Part shown: positions 36,609 to 46,209 of the stretch, piece by piece
Layout of the letters: each line of letters starts with the position of its first letter
Numbering within the stretch: position 1 is the first letter of the stretch
Source of the DNA: Phycisphaera mikurensis NBRC 102666
Lineage (GTDB): Bacteria > Planctomycetota > Phycisphaerae > Phycisphaerales > SM1A02
Length of the DNA stretch: 64,000 nt
Assembly: GCA_945878575.1 (NCBI GenBank)
Contig: CAMDUB010000010.1
Span: 1 to 64,000 of the forward strand
Reading direction: 5' to 3'
The notes under the pieces: model-generated
What the model saw: only the letters and a program-made list of their open reading frames with translations
Told to the model about the DNA's origin: nothing
The model's database searches: none
Translations under genes and position numbers: made by a program

Positions 36609-38054
36609 TCAGGCCCGCTTGACGGCGGTTGGCTGTGCAAGCTTGTTGCGCACGGCGAGTGATTGCGTGAAATCAGCGAAGGCAGGGCGGGGTACATACT
36701 TGCCCCAACCTGCTGTTGCGTGGAGCTTCCCGTCTTGCCACAGAACCGCACCGCGGGAAAGGGTGACCGCGGCATTGCCAGTGACTGTCATTCCTTCAAA
36801 GACGTTGAAGTCGCCGTTCTGGTGGTGCGTGCGTGCGGAGATGATGCGCGTTGCTGCGGGGTCCCACACAACGATGTCGGCGTCGCTACCAACGGCGATG
36901 GTTCCCTTGCGTGGGTAGCAGTTATAAATGCGCGCGGCGTTGCTACTGGTCAGAGCGACAAACTCACTTGGGGTGATGCGCCCGCTGCCGACGCCGTGGT
37001 GCCACAGGACGCTCATGCGGTCTTCAATGCCGCCGGTACCGTTGGGGATCTTGCGGAAGTCGCCACGTCCTGCTCGCTTCTGTGCAGTGTCAAAGACGCA
37101 GTGGTCCGTACCGATGACTTGAATGGCACCGGATTGGATGCCGTGCCACAGCGCGGCTTGGTGTTCGCGCGGTCGGAACGGCGGGCTCATGACGTAGTGC
37201 GCAGCTTGATCCCAGTCTTCGTTTCGATAGACCTCTTCGCTGATGATCAAGTGCTGAATGAGCGCCTCGCCGAAGGCGCATTGGCCCTCGCCGCGCGCGC
37301 GAGCGATCGGATCCAGTGCATCGCTGCAACTGGTGTGCACCACGTACAGCGGTACCCCAATGACTTCAGCAATGCGCAGTGCGCGATTGCTCGCTTCGCC
37401 TTCAACTTCCGCGGGGCGCGACAGTGGATGGCCTTCTGGGCCAGTGATACCGCGCGCAAATATCTCGTTTTGGAAGTGTGCAACCAGTTCACCGTTTTCA
37501 GCGTGCACCAGGCAGATTCCGCCCAGGTCGCGCACGCGGATGAAACTCTTTACCAGTACCGAGTCATCCACCATGATGGCGCCCTTGTACGCCATGAAGT
37601 GCTTGAAGCTATTGATACCGCGGCGTGTGACCTCGGCCATTTCTGTATGCGTGCGATCACTCCATCCAGTGATCGCCATGTGGAATGAATAATCGGCAGC
37701 TGCTTTCGCGGCGCGTCCATTCCAGATGTCCAATGCCTCCAGGAGGCTTTGCTCCGGACCCGGAATCACAAAGTCAATGATCATGGTGGTTCCGCCGGCT
37801 GCTGCTGCGGCGGTTCCCGTGAAGAAATCATCTTTGGAGACCGTCCCCATGAACGGCAACTCCATATGCGTGTGCGGGTCGATACCCCCCGGCATGACAA
37901 ACGCGCCGCCCGCTTCAATCACGCGCGCTCCAACCGGAGCCTGCAGACTCTCGGCAACCGCGGCCACCTTCTGGCCAGCAATCAGAACATCCGCGCGCCA
38001 TTGCCGGTCAGCGGTAACGACCGTTCCGCCACGAATCAAAGTGGTGTCGCTCAT
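36609..38054 (-). CDS. hydA: Dihydropyrimidinase
   Basis: GGIDPHTHMELPFMGTVSKDDFFTGTAAAAAGGTTMIIDF, FKHFMAYKGAIMVDD, GTDHCVFDTAQK. Confidence 0.94.
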   Translation of the reverse strand: MSDTTLIRGGTVVTADRQWRADVLIAGQKVAAVAESLQAPVGARVIEAGGAFVMPGGIDPHTHMELPFMGTVSKDDFFTGTAAAAAGGTTMIIDFVIPGPEQSLLEALDIWNGRAAKAAADYSFHMAITGWSDRTHTEMAEVTRRGINSFKHFMAYKGAIMVDDSVLVKSFIRVRDLGGICLVHAENGELVAHFQNEIFARGITGPEGHPLSRPAEVEGEASNRALRIAEVIGVPLYVVHTSCSDALDPIARARGEGQCAFGEALIQHLIISEEVYRNEDWDQAAHYVMSPPFRPREHQAALWHGIQSGAIQVIGTDHCVFDTAQKRAGRGDFRKIPNGTGGIEDRMSVLWHHGVGSGRITPSEFVALTSSNAARIYNCYPRKGTIAVGSDADIVVWDPAATRIISARTHHQNGDFNVFEGMTVTGNAAVTLSRGAVLWQDGKLHATAGWGKYVPRPAFADFTQSLAVRNKLAQPTAVKRA

Positions 38055-38061
38055 AAAGACC

Positions 38062-38940
38062 TCATTGACGAGTGATTTCTGGATATGCCTCGGGGCGTCG
38101 GTCGCGATAGAACTGCCAGACGCTACGCACTTGATCGATCACGCCAAGATCAAGGTCTGCCACCAGCAGTTCATCGTTGTCCTCGCTGGCCTGCGCGACG
38201 GTCTCGCCGCGCGGGTTCACAAAGTAGCTAGTTCCGTAGAACTTTCCAATGTTCCACGGCGCCTCCGTACCCACGCGATTGATGCAGCCCATGTAGTAGC
38301 CGTTCGCCACCGCATGTGCGGGCTGCTCAATCTTCCATAGATATTGCGAGAGTCCTGCTACGGTGGCTGACGGGTTGAAGACGATCTCCGCGCCGTTCAG
38401 GCCCAAGCATCGCGCGCCCTCTGGGAAGTGACGGTCGTAGCAGATGTACACGCCGATGGTGGCGTAGCGCGTCTTGAAGACTGGGTAGCCGCCGTTTCCT
38501 GGCTTGAAGAAGAACTTCTCGAAGAAGCCCGGGTTCACTTGCGGAATGTGTTGCTTGCGGTACTTGCCAAGGTAAGTGCCATCAGCGTCGTAGACGGCAG
38601 CGGTGTTGTAGAAGACGCCGCTCATCTCGCGTTCATACACCGGAACGATCACCACCATGGCATGCTTCTTGGCAGCAGCGGCAATCAGGTTGGTGGTGGG
38701 ACCGGGGACTTCTTCGGCAGCCTCGTACCAGCGCGGATCTTGGCTGGGGCAGAAGTAAGGGCCGTTGAAGATCTCTTGGAGGCACAGAATCTGTACGCCC
38801 TTCTTGCCAGCGTCTTCGATCATGGCAAGGTGTTTGTCCACCATCGCCTTCTGAATTTCTTTGACGGGGCGCTTCTCATCGTTCAGCGGGTTGCTACATT
38901 GGATGAGGCCGCAGCGGACGATCTTGCTCTTGGTAGTCAT
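38062..38940 (-). CDS. Nitrilase-superfamily N-carbamoyl-beta-alanine amidohydrolase (beta-ureidopropionase)
   Basis: LCLQEIFNGPYFCP (Glu), KYRKQHIPQVNPGF (Lys), IGVYICYDRHFPEGAR (Cys); located between hydA and preA. Confidence 0.9.
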   Translation of the reverse strand: MTTKSKIVRCGLIQCSNPLNDEKRPVKEIQKAMVDKHLAMIEDAGKKGVQILCLQEIFNGPYFCPSQDPRWYEAAEEVPGPTTNLIAAAAKKHAMVVIVPVYEREMSGVFYNTAAVYDADGTYLGKYRKQHIPQVNPGFFEKFFFKPGNGGYPVFKTRYATIGVYICYDRHFPEGARCLGLNGAEIVFNPSATVAGLSQYLWKIEQPAHAVANGYYMGCINRVGTEAPWNIGKFYGTSYFVNPRGETVAQASEDNDELLVADLDLGVIDQVRSVWQFYRDRRPEAYPEITRQ

Positions 38941-38963
38941 GTGGTGTCCCTTATCTCTGGTGC

Positions 38964-40241
38964 TCAGTGAGCGCCTTTTTTCGGTCGAAGCGGCTTGCCT
39001 TCGTGGGAAAATTCGTTCCAACTTGCGGGGGAGTGTCCGTTATCCACGGGCGCCATGGTGATGCACTCTGGCACTGGGCAGACGATTTGGCAGAGATTGC
39101 AGCCAACGCATTCTGCCTCGTCAACGTGGGGAACGCGCGTGTCTTGTTGCGGGTGGATGCACTGGTGCGCGCCGTCGTGACATGCGGCGACGCACAGTTG
39201 GCAACCGATGCACTTGTCGGCGTCGATCTTTGCCACCGTCTCGTAGTTCATGTCCAAGTCGCCCCACTCCGTGTACGCAGGAATGGCTTTGCCAACCATT
39301 TGATCAATCCGATCGAAACCATGCGTGCGCATGTACTCCTGCAACCCATCGGTCATGTCTTCCACAATGTTGTAGCCGCGCAACATCACTTCAGTGGCAA
39401 CCTGCACCGTGCTGGATCCAAGCAAGATGAATTCAACCGCATCACGCCAGTTACTGATTCCGCCGATGCCGCTGATCGGCAGTCCAAACTGCTTCTCGCG
39501 GGCAAGGGCTGCCACCATATGCAGAGCGATTGGCTTGACTGCCGCGCCACAGTAGCCACCGTTGGTGCTCATGTTGCCAACCCGGGGCAACGGGATGAAT
39601 CGATCAATATCAACACCAACGATGCTCTTAATGGTGTTGATCAGCGACACGCCGTGCGCGCCGCCGCGTCGGGCTGCCAAACCATGCGGCACGATGTTGC
39701 CAACATTCGGAGTCAGTTTGACCAGTACCGGCACGGTGCTGTACTTGACGGCCCAACCAGTGATGCGTTCATTGATGGCAGGCTCTTGGCCCACCGCGCT
39801 ACCCATGCCGCGTTCGCACATTCCGTGCGGGCAACCGAAATTCAGTTCCAGTCCGTCCGCGCCCGCATCAATGGATTTCTTGATGATTTCCCGCCATTCC
39901 ACCTCGGTTTCCACCATGAGGGAGACAATGATCGGGTTCTTTGGAAAGAGCTTCTTGGTCTCAGTAATTTCCCGTAAGTTTGTTTCCAAGGGGCGATCGG
40001 TAATGAGTTCAATATTGCTGAAGCCCGCCGCCTGCACGCCGCGGATGGTGTGTCCAGCGAAGCGGCTGGAAACATTCTGAATCGGTACGCCAAGGGTCTT
40101 CCACACCGCGCCGCCCCAACCGGCTTCGAACGCGCGTTGAATCTGTCGGCCACTGTTCGCTGGCGGTGCGCTTGCAAGCCAGAATGGATTTGGTGATTGA
40201 ATTCCGCCGGTATTCGTGCTGAGGTCAGGCATGTGATGCAC
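38964..40241 (-). CDS. preA: NAD-dependent dihydropyrimidine dehydrogenase subunit PreA
   Basis: DHOD-like FMN barrel, ELNFGCPHGMCERGMGSAVGQ, C-terminal 2[4Fe-4S] ferredoxin domain CIGCQLCVAACHDGAHQC...CVGCNLCQIVCPVPEC. Confidence 0.95.
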   Translation of the reverse strand: MHHMPDLSTNTGGIQSPNPFWLASAPPANSGRQIQRAFEAGWGGAVWKTLGVPIQNVSSRFAGHTIRGVQAAGFSNIELITDRPLETNLREITETKKLFPKNPIIVSLMVETEVEWREIIKKSIDAGADGLELNFGCPHGMCERGMGSAVGQEPAINERITGWAVKYSTVPVLVKLTPNVGNIVPHGLAARRGGAHGVSLINTIKSIVGVDIDRFIPLPRVGNMSTNGGYCGAAVKPIALHMVAALAREKQFGLPISGIGGISNWRDAVEFILLGSSTVQVATEVMLRGYNIVEDMTDGLQEYMRTHGFDRIDQMVGKAIPAYTEWGDLDMNYETVAKIDADKCIGCQLCVAACHDGAHQCIHPQQDTRVPHVDEAECVGCNLCQIVCPVPECITMAPVDNGHSPASWNEFSHEGKPLRPKKGAH

Positions 40242-41598
40242 CTCCAGTGCGGTCGTTCTTGCTGGCTGCAGTTCTGTTGTCGTTCATGCGTCCCATGTCT
40301 CCCATGACGGCGGCATCGATGGCATGTGCTGCAATCTTTCCTTCCGCCGCGGCATTCACCACTTCTTTACCACCGTTCGTGCAGTCGCCACCGGCGTACC
40401 AACCTGGTCGTCCGGTGTAGCCGTTGGCATCCACCATGATTCGGCCGCGATCCACACGGATGCCAGGCATCGCCTCAAGCATGCGCCCCAGCTTTGCTTG
40501 GCCGATGGCCATGAGAACCAAGTCGGCTGGAAGCGTGAACTCTGTTCCAGCGACAGGATTCTTGTTGGTATCAACGCGCACGCACTGAACATGCTGCACA
40601 TGACCGGTGCCGGTGCATGCCGTTGCGACGGCTTGCCACTGCGCGGTCGCGCCCTTACTGAATGCAGCAGACCATTCGTGGGCGTATCCACTCATGTTGT
40701 CTTGCACGCCTCGGTACAGCATGGTGACTGAGTGAACCCCCAGGCCACGCAACTCTCGTGATGCGTCAACCGCTGTGTTTCCGCCACCAATCACCACTGC
40801 GTGGCGCACCTTGGAAAGATCGATCGTCCCAAGTTTCATAGCCTCAATCCACGACACCGCTCCATGCACGCCAGCGAGGTCTTCACCAGGAATTCCCAAG
40901 GCGCTGTCAGCACCGAGTCCGGCGCCAACAAATACGGCGTCGAAATCTTGTTCAAGCGAGGCAAGCGAAACCTGTTCACCGACAGTGACGCCGGTACGCA
41001 CTTCAATGCCGCCGATGGAGAGCACCCAGTCGGCCTCTACCAGTGCGCGCTCAGCCTTCATCTTGTACGGGGCAACGCCGCTGGCATTGAGTCCACCGAT
41101 AGTTTCCTTACGTTCAAAGATGGTGCAGGCGTGCCCAAGGCGGCGCAATTCGTGCGCGGCGGCCAAGCAGGCTGGACCCGCGCCAATCAATGCCACGCGC
41201 TTGCCAGTGTCCTTGCCGGCTTCGAAGAATTTCCATCCTTCAGCAAATGCAATGTCAGTCGCGTAGCGCTGCAACTTGCCGATGGCGATCGGAGGTTGCT
41301 CGAGTTCGTTGTAGACACAGGCGCCAACGCACAACACCTCTACCGGACAAACCCGCGCGCAACTCATGCCCAGGATGTTGGACTCAAAGATGGTCTTGGC
41401 AGATCCGTGCACATTATCCGTGGAAATCTTGCGGATGAATTGCGGAATGTCGATGTGCGTTGGGCAGGCGTTGATACATGGCGCGTCGCTACAGAAGAGG
41501 CACCGGTTGGCTTCAACCATCGCGGCATCGCGCAGGAGCGGAAGTTTGAAGTCCTCGAATGCGGTTTCGGCGCGATTGGTAGGGAGGTGCTGATTCAT
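40225..41598 (-). CDS. preT: NAD-dependent dihydropyrimidine dehydrogenase subunit PreT
   Basis: CLFCSDAPCINACPTHIDIPQFIRKI, VALIGAGPACLAAAHELRRLGH, VIGGGNTAVDASRELRGLG, 17-bp overlap with preA. Confidence 0.94.
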   Translation of the reverse strand: MNQHLPTNRAETAFEDFKLPLLRDAAMVEANRCLFCSDAPCINACPTHIDIPQFIRKISTDNVHGSAKTIFESNILGMSCARVCPVEVLCVGACVYNELEQPPIAIGKLQRYATDIAFAEGWKFFEAGKDTGKRVALIGAGPACLAAAHELRRLGHACTIFERKETIGGLNASGVAPYKMKAERALVEADWVLSIGGIEVRTGVTVGEQVSLASLEQDFDAVFVGAGLGADSALGIPGEDLAGVHGAVSWIEAMKLGTIDLSKVRHAVVIGGGNTAVDASRELRGLGVHSVTMLYRGVQDNMSGYAHEWSAAFSKGATAQWQAVATACTGTGHVQHVQCVRVDTNKNPVAGTEFTLPADLVLMAIGQAKLGRMLEAMPGIRVDRGRIMVDANGYTGRPGWYAGGDCTNGGKEVVNAAAEGKIAAHAIDAAVMGDMGRMNDNRTAASKNDRTGGASHA

Positions 41599-41698
41599 GG
41601 TGATATGAGACACGCGGCCGGAGACATCCGACCGCGTGTCTGCGGCGCGTAGTTTACCTGTATCGGGCGTTTTACCGCCCAAGCGATTGGAGTAATGC

Positions 41699-42724
41699 TC
41701 AGTACACGCTGGTTGGGAAGTAGTACTTCGCCGCGTTCTCCGGGGTCACCAAGTCAACGTCAATCATCAAGTGCTGGGGCATGTAGCGCATCTTTTCTTC
41801 GCGCTTGCCGCCAATCAACACTCCGGCGGCCAGTTCCATTCCCGTAGCGATCATCGACGGCGGATAGGTGATATTGCCCGGGAACATCGGGTCCTTGTTC
41901 ATGACGCGCTTGATGATGTCCTTCATTCCAGCGCCGCCCAGGATCCAGACACCGTCGACGCCCTTCTCGATGAGCGCTTGCTCGGCGCCGAGCGCCATGT
42001 CATCGTCGGAGGCCCAGATGGCGGTCACCTTCCCGGCCTTCTGCAGCAGGGTTTCGGTGACTTCCAGTGCTTTCTGCCGATTCCAGTTAGCAGCCTGTTG
42101 GCCAACAATCTTGATGCCCGGCTCAGCCTTGAAGACTTCCAATGCCGCAGTCACGCGATCGGTGTTCACCGTGCAAGGGATTCCCTCAAGCACAATGATG
42201 TTGCCAGTGGCCTTGCCTTTGCCACCAAGCTTGCTCACCATGAACTCAGCACTCTTTCTGCCAAACGCCTTGTTGTCGCCTTCGATGAAGATGTCGGCAA
42301 CGGGCTTCAAGAAGCCGCGGTCAACGTTCACCACCAGAATGCCGCGATTGTGTGCTTCTTCGGCCACGGGGGTAATCGGCGCAGACTCGGTTGCCAAGAT
42401 CACCAGCGCATCCACCTTCTTGGCCATCAGTGTTTCGATGTCAGAGACTTGCTTCTCAGGAGTTTCTGCGGTGGCGATGGTCCACTCAATTTCCGGGTGC
42501 AGTTTGGCGCATTCCTTGGCCCACCACACGACGCCAGCGGTCCAGCCGTGATCGGCGGCAGGAATGGATACGCCGATTTTCACTGTTGCAGTCACCGCTG
42601 CAGCGGCTGGTACGGCTTTCGTGGCGGGTTGCGCAACGATTGGCTCAGTGGCTGCAATGGCAAACAGTGCTGATGCGGACAGGATGACTGCGCTGGAGAT
42701 TTTCAGAATGCTTGAAGGATTCAT
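41699..42724 (-). CDS. Periplasmic sugar/nucleoside-type ABC substrate-binding protein (RbsB family)
   Basis: Signal peptide; Peripla_BP_4 features KIGVSIPAADHGWTAGVVWWAKE, ILATESAPITPVAEEAHNRGILVVNVDRG. Confidence 0.88.
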   Translation of the reverse strand: MNPSSILKISSAVILSASALFAIAATEPIVAQPATKAVPAAAAVTATVKIGVSIPAADHGWTAGVVWWAKECAKLHPEIEWTIATAETPEKQVSDIETLMAKKVDALVILATESAPITPVAEEAHNRGILVVNVDRGFLKPVADIFIEGDNKAFGRKSAEFMVSKLGGKGKATGNIIVLEGIPCTVNTDRVTAALEVFKAEPGIKIVGQQAANWNRQKALEVTETLLQKAGKVTAIWASDDDMALGAEQALIEKGVDGVWILGGAGMKDIIKRVMNKDPMFPGNITYPPSMIATGMELAAGVLIGGKREEKMRYMPQHLMIDVDLVTPENAAKYYFPTSVY

Positions 42725-42751
42725 TGTGCGCGCAAAGGTACCGCCTTCCGC

Positions 42752-43774
42752 TTACGCACGCGAGCCGCGTTGCACCAACACTGCGAGCACGATCACTGCG
42801 CCCTTGACTGCACCCTGCCAATAGGGGCTTACGCCGGAGATAGTCAGGATGTTGGTGATCATTCCGAGGATCAGCACGCCCGCAACGGTGCCCCAAATGC
42901 GCCCAAATCCGCCGCGCAGGCTAGTTCCGCCGATCACCACAGCGGCAATGGCATCGAGTTCGCTACCGAGGCCTAACTGCGCTGTTGATACGGAGTTCAT
43001 GCGCGAACTTTGCACCAACCCAGCAACGCCGGCAAGCGCTCCCATCAATGCGTAAACCCGAAAGCGGATCCACGCAACCGGGACGCCGGCATACCGCGCC
43101 GCGGTTTCGTTGGCGCCCACTGCAACAAGTTGGCGCCCAAAGCGAGCGCGAGAAAGAAACCATTGCGCGGCAATCGCCACCGCGAAGAAGATCACCGTAC
43201 TCCAGGAAATGGTCAGCGCCTTGCCTGCGCTGTTCTCTGCAAATGGAAGCGGAATGCCACCGCGCCCAAGTGCGCTGAACATGGTGGGGCTTTGCGATCG
43301 AATTTCTCCAGCCTCCGCGATGGCCAGCGCAATGGAACGGAATGCAGCAAGTCCACCAAGCGTGGCGATGAACGGCGCGATCCGGCCGAAGACAATCAGT
43401 GCGCCGTTCAGTGCGCCAGCGGCAGTGCCGGCAAGGATCGTGACCAATGCTCCGGAAACAACTGCGCTTGGTTCGCTCCAACCCGCTTCGATAAGCGCGT
43501 TCATGGCAGTAGTGCCAACAGCAGCAGCCAGCACCACCATGCTGCCAACTGAGAGATCAATTCCCGCGGAAACAATGACCAGCGTCATGCCAACCGCAAG
43601 GATGCCAACCGCAGCATTCTGATTGAGCAGGTTGCGAAAGTTCTCAATGCTGAGGAAGTCGCCGCCTTGTTTGAATGCGCTCACTGCAAAGAGCAGCACA
43701 AACGCCACCAGCACTCCCCAGTGTTCAAGAAAGCGTTGCATGCGCACGGCCATTCCGGTGTGTGATTTACTCAT
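42752..43774 (-). CDS. ABC transporter permease (RbsC family)
   Basis: AVGILAVGMTLVIVSAGIDLSVGSMV, IGGTSLRGGFGRIWGTVAGVLILGMI. Confidence 0.92.
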   Translation of the reverse strand: MSKSHTGMAVRMQRFLEHWGVLVAFVLLFAVSAFKQGGDFLSIENFRNLLNQNAAVGILAVGMTLVIVSAGIDLSVGSMVVLAAAVGTTAMNALIEAGWSEPSAVVSGALVTILAGTAAGALNGALIVFGRIAPFIATLGGLAAFRSIALAIAEAGEIRSQSPTMFSALGRGGIPLPFAENSAGKALTISWSTVIFFAVAIAAQWFLSRARFGRQLVAVGANETAARYAGVPVAWIRFRVYALMGALAGVAGLVQSSRMNSVSTAQLGLGSELDAIAAVVIGGTSLRGGFGRIWGTVAGVLILGMITNILTISGVSPYWQGAVKGAVIVLAVLVQRGSRA

Positions 43775-45380
43775 GAGTTTCCTGTCTTTCCGCGCGCAAT
43801 CCTGAAGCAATTCGAACGATGCGCTCCTCACAGCCGGCCTCTGCCAGTTGCTCTCGAGTGACCTCACCAGCCACACTTCCATTGCGCATCACCAGGACGC
43901 GATGCGCCAGTCCAATCAGCTCCGGTAGTTCGGAACTGATGACAATGCACGCCAATCCCTCTTGTGCGAGCGCCGCAATGATTCGGTAAATCTCCGCCTT
44001 GGCGCCGATGTCGACGCCGCGGGTTGGCTCATCAATGATCAGTACGTTGGGGCGAGTTTCCAACCAACGCGCCAGCGCAAACTTCTGTTGGTTTCCACCG
44101 GAAAGCGAGGAGATGGGCAGACCCGGACGTGCGCAGCGGATGGCAAGTTCATTGATCCATCGCGCCGTCACGGAACGCTCCGCGACCGCATCAATGCGCG
44201 CGCCGCCGAATTGTGAAAACGCATCCAGCGATGGCAGCGTCATATTGGCAATACTTGAGAGCGAGACATGGAGCCCACGACCCTTGCGGTCTTCGCTGAC
44301 GTAGGTCACGCCGTGACGCATGGCGGCACGCGGATCTTTGAATGTGCGCTCAGCACCAGCCACGCGGATCTTTCCGACCGGGCGGCGCAGGCCAACGATC
44401 GCTTCCGCCGTTTCGGTGCGCCCGCTGCCCACCAGGCCAGCGATGCCGACGATTTCACCAGGGAACACACGCACTGATACGTCGCGCGATCGATCTGCTG
44501 CACCAAACTCAATCAGCTCAATGGCTGGAGTTTCGCCCGGTTTCGCGCCTCCCTTGGGTGGATAGATCGACCCAAGCTCGCGACCAACCATTGCCTGTGC
44601 CATCGCATCTTCGGTGGCCACGGTGCCATCTTCCGATTGCAACACTCCTACAGCATTGCGCTGGAATCGTGCCACCAGTCGCCCATCGCGAAGAACGCTC
44701 ACGCGGTCCGCCACATCCACTACTTCATCAAGATGATGAGAGATGAATAGCACCGCACGACCCTCGTCACGCAAGCGACGCAACAGTTGCAGGAGCTTGC
44801 TCGCCTCGTGTTCGCCAAGGACAGCGGTTGGCTCATCAAGAATCAAGACTTGCGCTTCACTAGCAAGACACTTGGCAATCTCCACATACTGGCAGTCGGC
44901 GATGGAGAGTTCACTCACGGCGCGGTCCAGGTCCATTTCTGCGCCGAGCATCGCCAGCAGCGCTCGGGCGCGCTCGCGTTGTTGCGGCCGATCCACAGCA
45001 ATTCCTGCAAGAAATGTTGGTTCGCGTCCCAGCAACACATTCTCCGCAACGCTCAGTGTTGCAACCAGATTGAGTTCTTGATGCACCATGGAGATGCCCG
45101 CGCGAATTGCGGCGCGTGGACCGCGGAGTATGGTTGGCTCGCCGTTACGGAGTACTTCGCCTGCATTCGGCGCCAGCGCTCCGGAGAGCACCTTCATCAG
45201 CGTGCTCTTGCCCGCGCCATTTTCTCCAACAACTGCATGGATTTCGCCCGCCATGAAATCCACGGTGACCTCATCAAGGGCGCGCACGCCGGGATACTCC
45301 ACGGTGACACCGCGCACCCCCATGCGCGGCAGTGTGGCGTGTGCCGCCGCACCGACCTGCTTGACGCCTGCGAAATCCAT
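43767..45380 (-). CDS. Sugar/nucleoside-type ABC transporter ATPase, two nucleotide-binding domains (RbsA family)
   Basis: Walker A GENGAGKSTLMKVLSGA; ELSIADCQYVEIAKCLA; second NBD GLVGSGRTETAEAI, LSGGNQQKFALARWL, DEPTRGVDIGAKAEIY. Confidence 0.93.
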   Translation of the reverse strand: MDFAGVKQVGAAAHATLPRMGVRGVTVEYPGVRALDEVTVDFMAGEIHAVVGENGAGKSTLMKVLSGALAPNAGEVLRNGEPTILRGPRAAIRAGISMVHQELNLVATLSVAENVLLGREPTFLAGIAVDRPQQRERARALLAMLGAEMDLDRAVSELSIADCQYVEIAKCLASEAQVLILDEPTAVLGEHEASKLLQLLRRLRDEGRAVLFISHHLDEVVDVADRVSVLRDGRLVARFQRNAVGVLQSEDGTVATEDAMAQAMVGRELGSIYPPKGGAKPGETPAIELIEFGAADRSRDVSVRVFPGEIVGIAGLVGSGRTETAEAIVGLRRPVGKIRVAGAERTFKDPRAAMRHGVTYVSEDRKGRGLHVSLSSIANMTLPSLDAFSQFGGARIDAVAERSVTARWINELAIRCARPGLPISSLSGGNQQKFALARWLETRPNVLIIDEPTRGVDIGAKAEIYRIIAALAQEGLACIVISSELPELIGLAHRVLVMRNGSVAGEVTREQLAEAGCEERIVRIASGLRAERQETHE

Positions 45381-45454
45381 CACGCCTTCTTGAGGAAGCA
45401 CGTCTTCAGAACAAAGGTTCCCTTGCCATCGCGCACTTCTACTTCTTCGGTCAT
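45380..45454 (-). CDS. Candidate 24-aa leader ORF translationally coupled to the ABC ATPase
   Basis: MTEEVEVRDGKGTFVLKTCFLKKA*, stop/start TGATG overlap with the RbsA-like ATG at 45380. Confidence 0.35.
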   Translation of the reverse strand: MTEEVEVRDGKGTFVLKTCFLKKA

Positions 45455-45503
45455 GGTGTTGGGGTCCTGGTTCTCAATGGTGCGGTGCGGTGCGCTACTA
45501 CAG

Positions 45504-46172
45504 TCAGAATGTGTATCCAAACGCTTCAATTTCGCGGGCATGCCACTTGGCAACCAGCGCTTGGCTCTGCGGCGAATACAGGGCGCGGTAGTCCCCGCCA
45601 TCCTTGCGGTCGCTGGAGTTGCGGTGCGCCAACTGCACCTTGCCTTGGGCACCAATTCGATTGAGGACTTCTTCAAATCCCTGAGAAAGCGCCTCGTATT
45701 TGATCATGTAGTCAAAGCACGGCTTGCCATCAATGGAGTAAATGCCCCAATTATCCAGGCGCGAGTGATGCATGGCGCGCCACAGCGGGGAGCACATATC
45801 GCGGTCGAAATTGCTGAGATCCTTCACGCCGCGCTTCTTGTGTCGATGCGAGTACAGCGAAATCTGTCGGTCCCACGGATTGCGTTCGATGGAGAACTTG
45901 AAGTAGTCGCGGAACTTCTCGTCACCGAGCACGGAACGAACTTGGCGCGCATTGGCATGGAACCACAAACCAAACACGTTTGGAAAGTATCGACGCAAGG
46001 TGCCGCGGTGGCCGCGCACAACATCGTCACGCTCTGGCGCGCCAGCCGTCAATTCCGCCACGCTGATACCGCACAATTCGCGCAAGGCATGCAACACCGA
46101 TGTACTACCGGTTTTCTCCGTGCGTAGAAATATAAATCGATACTTGTGGGAGATCAGCATGGCGCGCAGCAA
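45504..46172 (-). CDS. Sulfotransferase-family protein
   Basis: YRFIFLRTEKTGSTSVLHALREL (PAPS-binding 5' loop), FSIERNPWDRQISLYSH (3' PAPS motif). Confidence 0.8.
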   Translation of the reverse strand: MLRAMLISHKYRFIFLRTEKTGSTSVLHALRELCGISVAELTAGAPERDDVVRGHRGTLRRYFPNVFGLWFHANARQVRSVLGDEKFRDYFKFSIERNPWDRQISLYSHRHKKRGVKDLSNFDRDMCSPLWRAMHHSRLDNWGIYSIDGKPCFDYMIKYEALSQGFEEVLNRIGAQGKVQLAHRNSSDRKDGGDYRALYSPQSQALVAKWHAREIEAFGYTF

Positions 46173-46209
46173 GAATACCGCAATGCGTGCAAGTCACTAC
46201 GCGTTGGGC

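Noticed and set aside
36663-37688. 341-aa + strand ORF
   Set aside because: Exactly antisense to dihydropyrimidinase; no recognisable motifs; shadow ORF of GC-rich codons.
38967-39977. 336-aa + strand ORF
   Set aside because: Antisense to preA, whose identity is unambiguous.
44787-46127. 446-aa + strand ORF
   Set aside because: Antisense to ABC ATPase and sulfotransferase genes; composition rich in H/R/Q/C, no motifs.
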